Source: Crambe crambe (lineage: Eukaryota; Porifera; Demospongiae; Poecilosclerida; Crambeidae). From it: DNA of 64,000 bases. The notes under the pieces are model-generated. The model searched no databases. It had not been told where the DNA came from and was given only the letters and a program-made list of their open reading frames with translations. Positions 44,337 through 56,900 of this stretch are shown here, in pieces (within the stretch, counting starts at the first letter, position 1; the number at the start of each line of letters is the position of its first letter). The position numbers and the translations under genes are program-made. Location of the stretch: positions 1,488,001-1,552,000 of the forward strand of contig OZ004595.1 of assembly GCA_963924555.1 (NCBI GenBank). The letters are read 5' to 3'.

Positions 44337-47300
44337 TTATGCTTGAGTGTAATAAAGTTTTTCCAGAGCAGTGTACAAGTGATGCATGTGCCAAAGATTT
44401 CTTGGAATAGGGAGTCCAGCCTCACCAAATCTCTTCCTTATTAAATTGTCCATCCATCGAATAAATTTTGAATATCTCCCTCCTTTTGGGGAGGGGTAAA
44501 TCCTCTCATATCCACCCTTGTTCACAAATTCTCTCTTGGAATCAATCAACTTTTGCAGTTCTTTAAAATCAACACAAACAATGTGTTTACTTTCGTCACA
44601 AAGTGGTCCAGGTTTGATACCAACTTTGAGCATTCCTAACTGTTTTGAGAGATCAGTGACTACAGAGGTTGGCTTGAATAAAATCTGGAGCATATCGTGC
44701 ATGAGGCCAAATTTGGTGATGGTGTATTCGTTTTTTGGATCTGGTGGGACACCCAAGCTGTGAGACAGCTGCATTGAAGGTAAGCCGTTCACCTGGAGAA
44801 AAAAAAATTGAATGTGTAATTGGAAATAAAGGTGCCCTACTTGTGTCTTAAACACAATACAGCAGAGAAAGGCAGTGGGATTATAGATACATCATCTATA
44901 CACATCATGACTGTATATAAGGCAAAGTGGGGCTATTTTGAACAGTGGGTAATTCCATATTGTTCTGAAACTATTGAGACTTCTGAGCTCAATCTACTAT
45001 GATACATAGAACATATCTTTCAAAATAGAGCTCATAAGCTCGAAAATATTTGACCATTTGAAATAACCCCGCCGTTTGGAATAGCCCAGCTTCATAATAA
45101 TTATATCTATTGTACAGTGGAGCCTGTAGACACATTATTAGAAAGGTTATTAATTATAGTTCACTTGTGAGATGTATATATACATGCTATAGCTATACTC
45201 ACATAAAGTTCTACAAAGGCTTCACCCCCCCCAACCTTTCTAAAATTATACATGCATGCATGGCCCCTTGATTATGCTAGCTTGTAATAATGATTGTTAT
45301 AATGCATCGATAGATTTTATGTGCATCCATGGCATTTATATTGAACGAGGTCACACGAAAGGTGAAGCAGGTCCACAGAATCCTCAATACAGCTAACCAC
45401 AACACAAGACCGTGGTGGAGGTCTGTGGGGGGGATCCAGAAAGTGGATACCTGGACATTATCACAACAGAAGCACACAGATACTGTGAACTAGACACCAA
45501 CCTGATTTACTATATATCCATTAAGAAGCTTTGCAAGTAGATAGTAAGTCCAGCTAGCTATAAGCACCTTCTTTATGAGCTGTTACACAATTTTGGATAC
45601 AACAACGCTAGCTATGTACGAGAGAAAGATGCACAAGAGAAAGGTCTAATTATGAGAGGAAGATGACTAGTGTAGTTTATATTATAAATATGCCAGCATG
45701 GCTGGAGTTTCCATTGTACCAGCTCTAGTTGCACACTATGCATAGCTCACGTGAGACTGTAGTAGCTGCAATAAATTTTCATGAATTGGTCCTTCAGGAA
45801 TATAATCAGTGATCTAAAATCAATCTGTTGCATTGAGATTTTGTGATTTTAAAATCCCTCAGACCTGGAAGGATTTTGATTTTTTAAAGCTTAATTTTAG
45901 AGCTTGATTTTAAAACTCCTTAGACCTGGAAGGACTTTGAGCTTAATTTTAAAGCTTAATTTTAGAGCTTGATTTTAAAACTCCTCAGACCTGGAAGGAC
46001 TTTGAGCACTTCTAGCTTTATAAACTATAATATCATAGCACATGATGTGTAATGTTTGAAATACATCCAGATTCTTCTACTCACATCATTTACTGTTTGC
46101 AATGGGCCAAGTGATATCAATAAACGTGATGTTACGTGGTGAAAGGAAGCGGCCTTATACCTTAACACATAATCACCATGACATCAGAACTGTGCGGCTT
46201 GAGTGAAATTGAGATACTCTTATTGGAAGCTATATATATATATGGCTGCCACACACAGCAAGTTGTAGAGATGCAGCTATGGGTGCTAACCACAATGAAA
46301 ATACACAAGTCCACTGATAGGCACATACCCATGAAAATGGCAGGTTTCCCTAAGTAAGAAGCCGGTTACAAACACTTAGTTACCTGGGCAACCACCATTA
46401 GCCCTAACTATAATTGTCTAGGGCCAGAGAAGTACTGTGAAGGAATTCATGGCATGACATTTATGATGCTATGGAATATAGTTGTACACTGGCCTGGGAT
46501 GGATTCAAATTAAGGAGTTTGAATCCAACAGCTAATTCATTATGCATAATTATTATTAATCAATTTTAATAACAATCACTCAAATTTATCCTTTTGATAC
46601 AATTTTAAAAATCAGTAACGAATTTCTGTACATAGCTATATTACTGTAGCTATGTATTAGCTAGTGAATTCCTACTCCCTGTATTTTCATGTTTTAACTT
46701 CCATCTTGTACAGCTTACTTATAACTTCTTCTTTTTTTTACTGCACACGTTTCTGGTGTAGCTACTACAATTTCTTCTTCATTCCTGTTAAATTAATTTC
46801 CGCCTTACTTATAATTAACTTATTTGCACATTAATTTTCTGTTGTAAATAACTTTCCCCTTCATTTATCATGTTATAAAACATCTTAACAAAATAAAAGG
46901 CTAAAATACTAGCTAGCTAGCTAAACAGTCCGCAGCAAAATAAACGTATAATGTCCTGGCTAAATGACCCTCTACATTAGCTAAAATATAATGTCTTGCC
47001 TCTACATTAGCTTTATAGGAGATAAAATAATATTATGTGCTGGCTAAATGACCCTCTACATTATAGTGGTCTCAGTATGGCCTGGAGGAAAGTTGTATCT
47101 ATGTTATTCAATCATTGACTAAAAGAAAGCAAAAGGTGACCAGTCTCACCATATTTATAGCTGAATGCATGCACAACTAGAGGTCATAGAGTTCAATGCC
47201 CTGCTGTGATAAGCCTGTAAAGTGTCTGTAATTGCTAGGGGGCACTAGCCTAGGTGCACAACCTCGTTCAGCTCCAAATTTGGTAAGGATCATTAATAAC

Positions 47301-49017
47301 GTACGCATGTAATTAACTAGCATTGTACATGCAATTTATATCCAGCAGGATCGAATTAACTGATAGCCTTGGAGGCTGAGCCAGCAAGAAAAACATGTCA
47401 CTCAAGCCACCAAGAGAGTGTTCTTCATCCTATCAGCATAATGGCTTCAAGAAAATGAAATAATAATAATATGCTAGCAATAAGCGCACCACAGACATAA
47501 TTATTATATATAATAATATATATAGTGAATCCAACTGATTGCTTAACCCCTTGCTGCACATGCACAGCGGGCAATTATTCTTCACAACCATGAGTGTTAA
47601 CCATTCTATTGTTGATATTCATAACCATAAAACTTGAGGTCATATCCTGACTAGGTCTAATCATGTGTGCACTCTGATCTGTAACTCATATGGCTGCACT
47701 AAACAGAATTCTCCTCTCTGTCTGCTGGCCTATTTTATTAAATTGATGACCTTTACCAGGGACACAATTACTATTTTTAGCTACCCACCACTTTTCATTA
47801 TCACTGACCTCGATCACATAAGGGTGCAAGTTGGAATCCAATATCACATCCACCCCCAAAAGCTGAAAGCAGCTATGGCAGTCATAACCTCCCAAATTTA
47901 GAGCAAAGTTCCTCTGGAATCGATACTCTGCTGACAGCAGTGTCAGAACAATAGCATTATTGATTCTGTCAAATACCTCCTCACTATTCACTCCAATGGT
48001 GCTAAAATGCTTTTTCAGTTTCTTAAATGTCCAAGTCAAGTTGGCAAGATGCGTATATTTCTTACCTACTGACGTGTTTGTAAGATATTGACGTTCGTTG
48101 CCACCTTTTGTAGCAGTTGAATTGTATTTGCTTGAAGCAAATCTCACCAAGCCTTCCTTGTAAATATAGGCCCTTAATGGGAGCACTGAAGTCACCAAAA
48201 TGTAGATTCTGAAATCAAATTTCTTTCCTTCAATGAGATAAGGATTAGTCAGAAGTGGCTGCACTACGAAATTGTCATAAACTTGGTGTTTACTGAGGAT
48301 CTCGTTGAAGTAATTGACTACAAATATCCCATGTCCTTCCCCTTGACCACTTGGTTTGACAATCCAGGGAGCCTTTTCCTTGTTCATCTCCTGCTCTAAA
48401 GCTTGTCTGTCTTTTGGGAGGACCCAGCAGGGGAAAGTAAATGTCTTGTTTCCTTTATATCCGCGAAGAGCTTCGCGGATTGTGTAACAAAAACCGTCTT
48501 TTCTCCACAAGATCTCCCTAATACCGTGGATTTGATTGTACTTCTGCACTCTCTGTAACTGCCGGAATGCAAACGGCTTGAGGCAATGCTTATCCTGTGC
48601 ATGTATTCCGAGACACAGGAAGACAGAAAAATCTGATAACTTGACAGGAGTTCGAAATGATGTCTCAACAAATTCGAAACTCATGTTGGTATAGGCTATG
48701 GTCCAGCCTTGGATGTCCCTCTGTGCGTAATACCTACCAAATGATATATCCTTTGCTACTGCCAGTGGTTTGGAGTGTGTATGGAAGAGCAGGCTTGACT
48801 CAATCTCCATCATTACTTGGAGTCTCATAGTGGAGTATGAATCACCAGTCAAGTTCGGGTTACTGTTCTTTAATGGTGCACTTTCATTAATGTGAATCTT
48901 GCAGTCCAACTTTGTGAGTTTTTGTCTTGCTAAAGTGATCTCTGATATAGTCCACAGAAATCCTGAGGCTGATAGTACCAACAACGCTTTCCATACTAAA
49001 GACGCGATATCAAACAT
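44337..49017 (-). CDS. Tubulin-tyrosine-ligase-like (TTLL) amino-acid ligase with N-terminal signal anchor
   Basis: Two exons (47809-49017 and 44337-44792) separated by a 3,016-bp intron give 554 residues. The junction falls inside the catalytic EVN motif: VIE ends exon 1 and VNGLPSM starts exon 2. Other TTL-domain marks are PWIVKPSGQGEGHGIFV (K221), QPLLTNPYLIEGKKFDFRIY (about 253-272), GGYDCHSCFQLLGVDVILDS, and the C-terminal GGYERIYPSP segment. TTLL enzymes add Tyr, Glu or Gly to tubulin and other proteins in the cytosol. Here the protein starts with a hydrophobic stretch (about residues 4-30) that looks like a signal anchor, has seven N-glycosylation sequons in exon 1 and several cysteines, so it may act in the secretory pathway. 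The substrate is unknown. The stop codon is 77 bp from the RFX start. Confidence 0.85.
44793..47808. other. Long TTLL intron with internal repeats
   Basis: No coding exon of any other gene is recognised. Direct repeats occur at 45840-46010 (gattttaaaactcct.agacctggaaggactttgag, three related units) and at 46950-47060 (ctggctaaatgaccctctacatta, twice). A perfect X-box lies at 46379-46392. Such a long intron is unusual next to the short introns elsewhere in the window. Confidence 0.6.
46379..46392. promoter_or_regulatory. Perfect X-box (RFX binding site)
   Basis: GTTACCTGGGCAAC fits the GTNRCC, 0-3 spacer, RGYAAC consensus of RFX proteins. It is in the TTLL intron and about 2.1 kb upstream of the RFX start codon. 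It could serve either gene; occupancy cannot be judged from sequence. Confidence 0.5.
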
Positions 49018-49192
49018 TTCTGCCTCTATTTATCTTTCCCACTTTTTGGCGCGAAGGCACAATATTGTGGGAGGGGCAGCAGTCAGCTGCAGGATACGAG
49101 CCACACCCACTATATCTTGGTATATACTACTGTTATAAGGATACAAAAGAGCTAGTGATAACAATAAAATATAATAAGTAAAAACTGGCTAG

Positions 49193-52100
49193 TTAGGTGT
49201 CATTAGGCTGCTTCAATGAGCAGAAGCCCGAGTCCTCTTCTTCAGCAGCATGTAAGCCCGAGTTTTCTTCCTCAGCAGCATGTAAGCCTGAGTCCTCTTC
49301 CTCAGCAGCATGCAAGCCTGAGTTCTCTTCCTCAGCAGCATGTAAGCCTGAGTCCTCTTCCTCAGCAGCATGCAAGCCTGAGTCCTCTTCTTCAGCAGCA
49401 TGTAAGCCTGAGTCCTCTTCTTCAGCAGCATGTAAGCCTGAGTCCTCTTCTTCAGCAGCATGTAAGCCTGAGTCCTCTTCCTCAGCAGTATTTTTTTCAT
49501 TGTCATATTGACAAGATGCAGGTGTCTCTGAGATATTATTGCACATACTTTCATCCTCAGTCTTGGGACCGAATACTGAAACAATAAGAACAATACCATA
49601 ATTATAACGCAAACCTAGTACCCACTTGATGTTCTCTCACCTTTTCCACTGTCAATAAGAAGGTAGGACCAACTGTCTTCAGGTGTAAATGTCCGATCTT
49701 TGTCCGAATACTCACTTCCCAGCATTATCTCATCTTGGGAAGAAGCACTATCATGCAGATCATTATAACCATGCGAGTACCCACTCTCATCTCGGTAAAT
49801 TTCTGTGAAAAAGTTCCTTCCACTTTTCTCATCTAATATAAACCTGATGCCAAAAGTTCTGCTTTCAGACTTGTTCAATATTTCTGTAGATGCATCGGAC
49901 TTGAGTTCTAATCGGTCGCTGTAAGTAGGATGATCCAGAATTGTATGTATGGAAGACTCTGAACTTGAGTGCATCAGTTGAGAGGTAACACCGGGAGAGG
50001 TATACTTGAAAAAATCATCATTCTTGGAGTGAAAAAAAAAAAAAAAAAAAAAAAGATGACAGCAGCAGCAGCAGCAACAACGACTATTTCCAGTACTTAC
50101 TGTATTTAGTGATGTGTGTGAAGACTGCAGAATGTAAAATTTCTTCCATCTGCAAGTGATATGTACAAAACATTGAATAACCACGTGTACATCCTCAATA
50201 ATGTTAATAACATGTCCTGCAACTCAGAAAAAAAGCCTCATAAGTGAGCCAGTGGGCTCATGCATATGTCAACTAATGTCTTGGAATGGGAATTGTACAT
50301 TACAGACTCTGCTTTGTGTAAACATCAAAATGGAAAGAATAGTACCAATTCCTATCAATTCCTGTTTTTCCGTTTAATTTTGCTTCCAGGAATCTATAGC
50401 TAACACCCACACACATTTTGAAATTAACTACTAGCAACATTTGACAGCAAGAGAGCTCAACTCTTAGCTGTTAGTTTATATGTACCAAAGCACTTAATTA
50501 GATAAGCCTAAATGCTTACCACAAGCACTTAGATAAGCCAAGCACCTAACAATCTACTTAGATAAGCCTAGCACCTCTATAACAAAAGGCTGTAGAAAGC
50601 AATCTAGCTCGATTAGTTTAATTGCTTCTATTTATTTGACTCCAGCTTTCAATGTTGTATGAAGTGGGTGCATAGTTTTCTTGAGTGAGGATAAAGGTCC
50701 AAATTAATGGTACTGTAAAAAAAAAAAAAAGAGCCTAAAATTAATTATTCAAGAATAATTGGAGTTTAGAGAAAATGTGCAGCTTAATATTGTTACAATG
50801 GAAAGGTGCACCGCCACAACACACTGAAATCTCTCATATGTCCTTGTTTGTTGGAAGTTTTTTCCAGTTCAAAGGTGAAAAATTCTCACCACTTGAGGAT
50901 GCTTATTTTTGGTGGATCGTTTATACACAAGTGGACCTTGTCTTATAGCGATCAAATCTGTACCTTTCAGTGTTCTTTCTCTTTCTCTGTGCAGCAAACG
51001 AGTAACAGAACACCACTAGACAGAGGACTACCACAAAAGTTGCAACAGCAAGTAAAATTGGTGCTACAATTGAGATAACCATTGAAGTTCCTATTTAAAA
51101 AAAGGAAAGAAAAATCTCTCAATAAGGATAATCTAAAAGTACATTGTATTCTACCAAATGAGGATAAAAGGATGGATCCCAAGTGTGTTCACTATTCTGT
51201 ATACAGTATTACTTTCAAAGCTCCAATGGAGTAGCTATCAGCTGTTGTCAATGCAATGTTATTATTAAATTCCACATGTACTAAAACAATTTGTGATAAA
51301 AACCACAAAACTTCACACATTAAAAGCAGACTGTCGTGGTTTTATGCACTCAGACTGCCTATATACTGTAGATTTCAGGATGGTTGTCCATAAGGAATGA
51401 GAAATAGGTAGTGGCTTACAAGGACCTAAGAAACCCAATCCTTTTATGTCCTATTCAATCCATGCAGTTGTGTAAACCATAGGACAAACTGTATCCACCT
51501 ATTCCCCTAACCTTTCTGACAACCAACCTGAAATCTACAGTAGTAGTTGTAATAGCACAAACTTCCAAGTTCCAATTCCTCGATACAAAGCTGTTTACTA
51601 TATGTACTTAAGAGGTTTAGTTATTATTACTGCAAGCAATATTGAATGCCTAGCATTCCCTCCCCCTAGCTTTCCTCCCACCCATCCCACTCTACCTGCT
51701 GTACTGACTTACTATCAATTAGTACTAACAGTAATGCAATCTGTCTGTTGGTCATTATTGGAAAACATAACAATCACCTTGCAAGGGTGTCCTATTAGAT
51801 GACCAATAACTACATCATTGCTATGATTAGCAGCAATTTATGTGCAGTGGGTTGAAAATAGTATTTACGATATTCCTACTGTTTCGATTGCTGGGGGAAG
51901 AAAAGAAGAACCTGGGCTATCTCTACGTATGAACTTTCTGTTGCAACTGTTAAATATAACTGTAAGATCCTTCAAGTGTACAGTGGGAACCCTCTGAATA
52001 AACCACATAGCATTGCACCATTGATCAAATATGCATCATTCTTGCAGGTGAATGAATCATGATACATCTAAGTTAGGGGTAAGTCCCTGTTGATACGATT

Positions 52101-52635
52101 CATACGACATGAATAAAGTTCACTCTAAAAGGTCAGGAGCTAATCAATATTATAATCATTCCATAAAACACTCACCAGTTACTTTGTCAGCTTGTGAAAA
52201 AGAGTCAAAAGTTGTCCTTTCTCTTGTGACACTGACAGTTGGGTGGACCACATTCAATTCAGATGGTTTAGTTGGGACAACCATGTCTGATTCAGATGGA
52301 ACCACCAGGTCTGAATGCTCTGTTAGAGTGAATGCTGTAACTATGGCGGTGGGAGTGGTTACAACCTCAAAACGTCCATTGCTAGTAGAAAGAGGAGCTG
52401 CAACTACCACAGTGGGAGTGGTTTGTACAACCTCAAACTGTCCATTGCTAGTAGAAGGAGGAGGAGGAACTGCAATAGAGATATTAAGTTCCCAAGTGGA
52501 TAGCTAGTCCCCTCCAGTCCATTAGTCAAAATAATACATCAAAATTATTCACATATTTGCATCACAGCATTAAGTTATCATTATCTCAGTAGGACTGAGA
52601 TAAAGCTAGGGCATGAGAGGGGAATCAAATAATGG

Positions 52636-52709
<74 letters not shown>

Positions 52710-53827
52710 AAGTATTGACATTATTGAATACCACTTGACATGGGATACTCCAGTCTACGTGGATGTAACCATAGAAAACCAGGGGGAGGGATGAGACTGT
52801 GCTAATTGTGCTGTGCTTTCATACATGTTCTATACACAAACCCTTTAACCCATAATAGTAATTTCAGGAAGCTAGAAACTAGCGCTATCTCGGAGACCAA
52901 TCAACACATGAACATGGAACTCGGTATCCAGCAGCAGCTTAATAAATGTACTAACTACTCAAACACCAAATGAATCAGTTAGCAATGTTTACAGTTATCT
53001 CTGATTTGATTTTTAGTTCTATTCCTGAATCGCTACCCATAGTGATTAATTACTCTCAAGGATCATTAATTTCACACAAATAATTCATCCCAATTACATT
53101 ATTGAAATGATTCGTTTTTGAGTCATCATTTTTATGGCTGTTGTTATTGTTGTTATCGTTGTTCTTACTTACAGTTTATTGTTCCAGTGCAAGTGACTGT
53201 GCTGAATATGTAAGTGAAATCAAGTATATCTGATGCACAACCAAAGTACCGACATTCCTGGCCCACTGCTGGTCTAGCTTGTTGGTCCAGTTCATGCACC
53301 AATGCAGGAGGAGTGGAAAGAGCCACAGCGACAAGCTGGATGAAGTAGAATCATTCAGTGCCAATCAATATCACTCACATAATGACAGGAAACTTAGTTA
53401 ACAGCATCGTACATTTGAGACACTTGAATTCTCACAAATGTAGTCCAATTGGATCCAATCTATGTCCTCCTGGTCTTCATCATGAGGTGTCCAGGTCAGT
53501 CTGTGCAGACTACAGTCTACAGCCAAACCCATTACACGACCTACAAAAAATAGACAAGAGATAATAACCATATCACTGCACTTGCCCATGCTGAACCATT
53601 GGTTGCAGTATAAATTATGCAACATTTAATTAGCTAGCTAGCTAGCTATGTTCTTGCTCTTTAAAAAGAATCAGTTTACCTTCTTCCCCGTAGCTACAAC
53701 TTTGATTACTGACGCATCTCAGTAGCAAGATGTGTGAGAGAATCCACAAATGAAGTTGCCAGCAGCCGATGAAATGAAATCCATTCTCCATTACTGCTGC
53801 AAAATTGACTACGCTAATTTTCAGCAT
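49193..53827 (-). CDS. Single-pass receptor 1 with DSG-repeat cytoplasmic tail
   Basis: Eight exons (53680-53827, 53413-53540, 53173-53335, 52176-52469, 50964-51090, 50101-50149, 49641-50022, 49193-49575) give 557 residues. The first exon holds a hydrophobic signal peptide (a second ATG at 53791 is also possible). Exons 2-3 encode a small Cys-containing ectodomain (motifs GLAVDCS, Y.C, then GQECRYFGC and STVTC). Exon 4 is a Thr/Pro-rich stalk with an internal repeat (STSNG(Q/R)FEVV). Exon 5 is a membrane helix (about 247-271) followed by a basic stop-transfer. The tail of about 280 residues ends in nine 10-residue repeats (EEEDSGLHAA type), the last reading DSGFCS. It is clearly paralogous to receptor 2. 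No known ligand-binding fold is recognised. Confidence 0.8.
49225..49495. repeat. 30-bp coding minisatellite (DSG repeats)
   Basis: Nine units of a 30-bp repeat in the last exon of receptor 1, encoding EEE(D/N)SGLHAA on the minus strand. The repeat is also open in other frames on both strands, which are not genes. Differences between units are mostly single substitutions. Confidence 0.9.
51091..52175. other. Receptor 1 intron between stalk and membrane exons
   Basis: Contains the 175-bp TIR element at 51366-51540. No exon or other gene is seen in the rest. Confidence 0.6.
51366..51540. mobile_element. 175-bp MITE with TA target duplication
   Basis: ctgtagatttcaggatggtt at the left is mirrored by aaccaacctgaaatctacag at the right. 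TA sits on both sides (51364-51365 and 51541-51542), as for Tc1/mariner-derived MITEs. A truncated copy is at 13795 and a diverged copy at about 59789-59930. Confidence 0.75.
52639..52705. repeat. (GA)n microsatellite in receptor 1 intron 3
   Basis: 67 bp of GA repeat, 170 bp upstream (coding sense) of exon 4. Confidence 0.95.
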
Positions 53828-53910
53828 TCCTCAATATTTATATTATAGTAACCGCCCATGAAGTATTCTGCGCATGCGCGTAAGGTAAAGAACACATTCA
53901 TGATGATATG

Positions 53911-56900
53911 CTATACTATATGATAACGCAGTCCATCTGTACTGTTGAATCCAGAGTCTTCAGTCATTACTGCCATACCAGTAGAACTGTCATAAGATGA
54001 AGAATCCAGTGAGGAGTGTCCATTGTCTTTGTCCATTTTGTGTTCATCGGTAGTTGAAACTATCACTTTATGCTGACTTTTGGAAACTTCTGAGCCTCTG
54101 TTCCTTGTATCCCTGGAGTGTGTAGAGATGTCAGATTCCTCTCTTTCATCCTGATGTATCTTCCCACCACTACTGAAAAAGCTGCAGTTTTCACAGTTGC
54201 AGTTGACATACTTTGTATCTTCATCCCAGCAACTTTGGACTAGCTGACATTTCTCTGTTCCTTTGTCCACAATATACCACTGGCCGGTTTGATCACATGT
54301 TCTACCTTCATCCTCCAAGCTGCAACAACTTCCAACTGTCGATATCTCGTCCTCGCAAGGCATTACTTCATCCCTCAGGTGATTATTAAACACAGCTCTA
54401 CCACAGGAATTGCCACTTTCACTTACACACTCAGAGTCATCTGTGCTAGCTTTGGTGCTGGGACCAGAAACACCTTGAAGGCAATTTGCCTCTGAGCACT
54501 GTGACTGTAGCTGGTGGTGGTGGGAGGGGTCATCACATGTCAATTTATGTTCATTTTCTATAGGGGCCAACCCCTCCTCGAGCTTCTTCAAGTGGAAATG
54601 GTGGCCGGGGCCGGGGACGATGAAGGTGTCTAAGATTGTGTAGACAGAAGAGGTGGAGTTTGAACGAGTCGTCAACATAACGGCAGAGGGAAGGACACTC
54701 TCATCACATATAATGTTGTCCTGTTAATATAGGAAAGGCAGAGCTAGATTAAAAATAATCACACCAGGAAATAACCAATGTTTTAAGTACAGTGAAACCC
54801 CTGAATATTGGACACACTTGGGACCTATAGCCTTTTGTCCTTTGTAGAGAGGTTATCCTCTTTTTGGAGGTTATTGGTATAAAGTTGTCCTTTGTCTTTC
54901 CACTGTAGGATAATGCTAACGATACATCTCTTATTTTCTAAGAGATTTTCCAACATAAACTTACAGTGTTGTAAGGTGAAGTGAAGTACTTTCCAGTGTA
55001 GACAGCCCTCCTACACAATTGAGAAGTAAGTCATGTTGTGAGTGATAGCTATTACAGAGCTAGACAAGATATGTGTGAGTCCCAAGTCATTTTAATAAAA
55101 TTAGTCAAAATTACATTTCTGTTGGCTATCTCGACACCAGATTAATTTACAGCACCAAAGCTACTAGTTATGGAGAGCTAATGGTAATGAAGAAATTCCT
55201 GATCATCATACTTGATTTCTACCTGAGATCCATCACATGACATTTTAATTTACCTTCTCATGCTGGAATGTTCTCTTTTGAATGCATAGAGCAAAGTAGT
55301 GAATATTATTGTAGATATCATGAAAATTAAGATCACTGGAACTGAAATGATAACTAGTAGAGTACCTAAAGGAAGAAGAAGAAAAATTAACCAGTATTAT
55401 TATTATTATTATTATTATTATGATGATGATGATGATGATGATGATGAGGATGATGATGATGATGATGTTGTTGTTGTTGTTGTTGTTGTTGTTATACAGA
55501 TTTATTATTATTATCAGATACCGTATAATGGAAATAAAGGCCTAACCATGCCTTGATTAGAAAAGCTGGGTCCGAGAATTGGAATTAATGAAATAGAAGC
55601 CTGGAGAAGATCAGAGAAGTTGGTAATAATTATCTATGTTTGGTCAGGATTTTGTTGCCATGCTACAACTAGGCCAGAGCCATCATCACTATCAGTAGCC
55701 ATGGGCCCTTATTTCTAGTCTATGCAAACAATTATGACTACTGAAATCTAATTAGCCAATTCTTGGAAGTTGGAACTGATCAAGCTCTAGATCTGAATTG
55801 CAGTGAAAAAGCACCTCCTATATGCTGCTACTAACATATGGTACTCCCTGGGACATCCTGAGCATGGGAGATATTACCATTCCACCTGGTTCTTCCCACT
55901 TGCACTGGGTGTCCCAAACTTTGAACTTACTCACTAACCCAATTACTCTGTAATTAGTCACCAAAAGGTCATCATGGAGGCAGAGGCTAGGCAGGCATTA
56001 ATTTGGCCACACTATAACTATGGCTGATAGTATGTGATAGTCCCACGCACGTAGAAATAGAATATTATTCCGTAATTTTTCTATTTCTCATGCTTTGTCC
56101 CAATCTTCTGTCCTGTGTTCTGTAATGGTTAGATTATCTCCACACCGGATTTCCACACTACGAGTTATGGTGAGCCAAAGTTTAAAAAGTGAAGCGTCTA
56201 ATATTTGATTTCTATACACTTAGGACTGTCACATGACTATATCGGAGTGATGATTTAATTGTCTTATACTGCCTGTCGTGTGTGGGCTGCTCTGCTTATG
56301 GGCAATGTATGGGCTTTATAAGTACAGCCATGTGACAGTCCCTAGAAATCACTTCAGCTCCTATAACACTACTGGATATATGTAGGGCTGAAATTTAGTG
56401 AGGAAGACAGTCCAACAATTATGAGACATAGCTATGACAGAAGTTTCATCAAAGCTTTTTAGCATAAATGACTGATTTAGTTAAAGCTTATCCAATTTCT
56501 ACCTGAGAATAATTATAACACATACATTCATACATATCATGCAACAAGTATGTCAGTCACCCCATTATCAAGGGGATGGATGTGTTCTCAAGGGAATAAA
56601 CCAGATTACATAATTGAAATGGTTATAGCTGTTCAAATACAAACTTATACAGCAGAATATCTATAATACTGGACAATATGGGGCCAGCTTTATTAGTCCT
56701 ATTAGTCTAAGAGAGGTTTCCACTCTTCAGAGATTCTGGTCTCTGAAATATGTCCCTAATAGGGAGGTATTTTATATTGCATCCTGAATAGAGAATCGCT
56801 GAACGCTATATTATGAGACCATGCAGCTATTAGAGAGGTTCCACTCTTCAAAGATACAATTTGTATTATGATTTGGTTCTTTGAAAAATGTCCCTAATAG

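Noticed and set aside
49225-49495. Regular 30-bp spacing resembling a CRISPR array
   Set aside because: Units are adjacent with no unique spacers, lie in a coding exon, and the genome is eukaryotic.
49197-49587. Open frames on the plus strand and a second minus frame across the 30-bp repeat
   Set aside because: A 30-bp repeat keeps several frames open. Only the frame that joins in phase to the upstream receptor 1 exons is kept.
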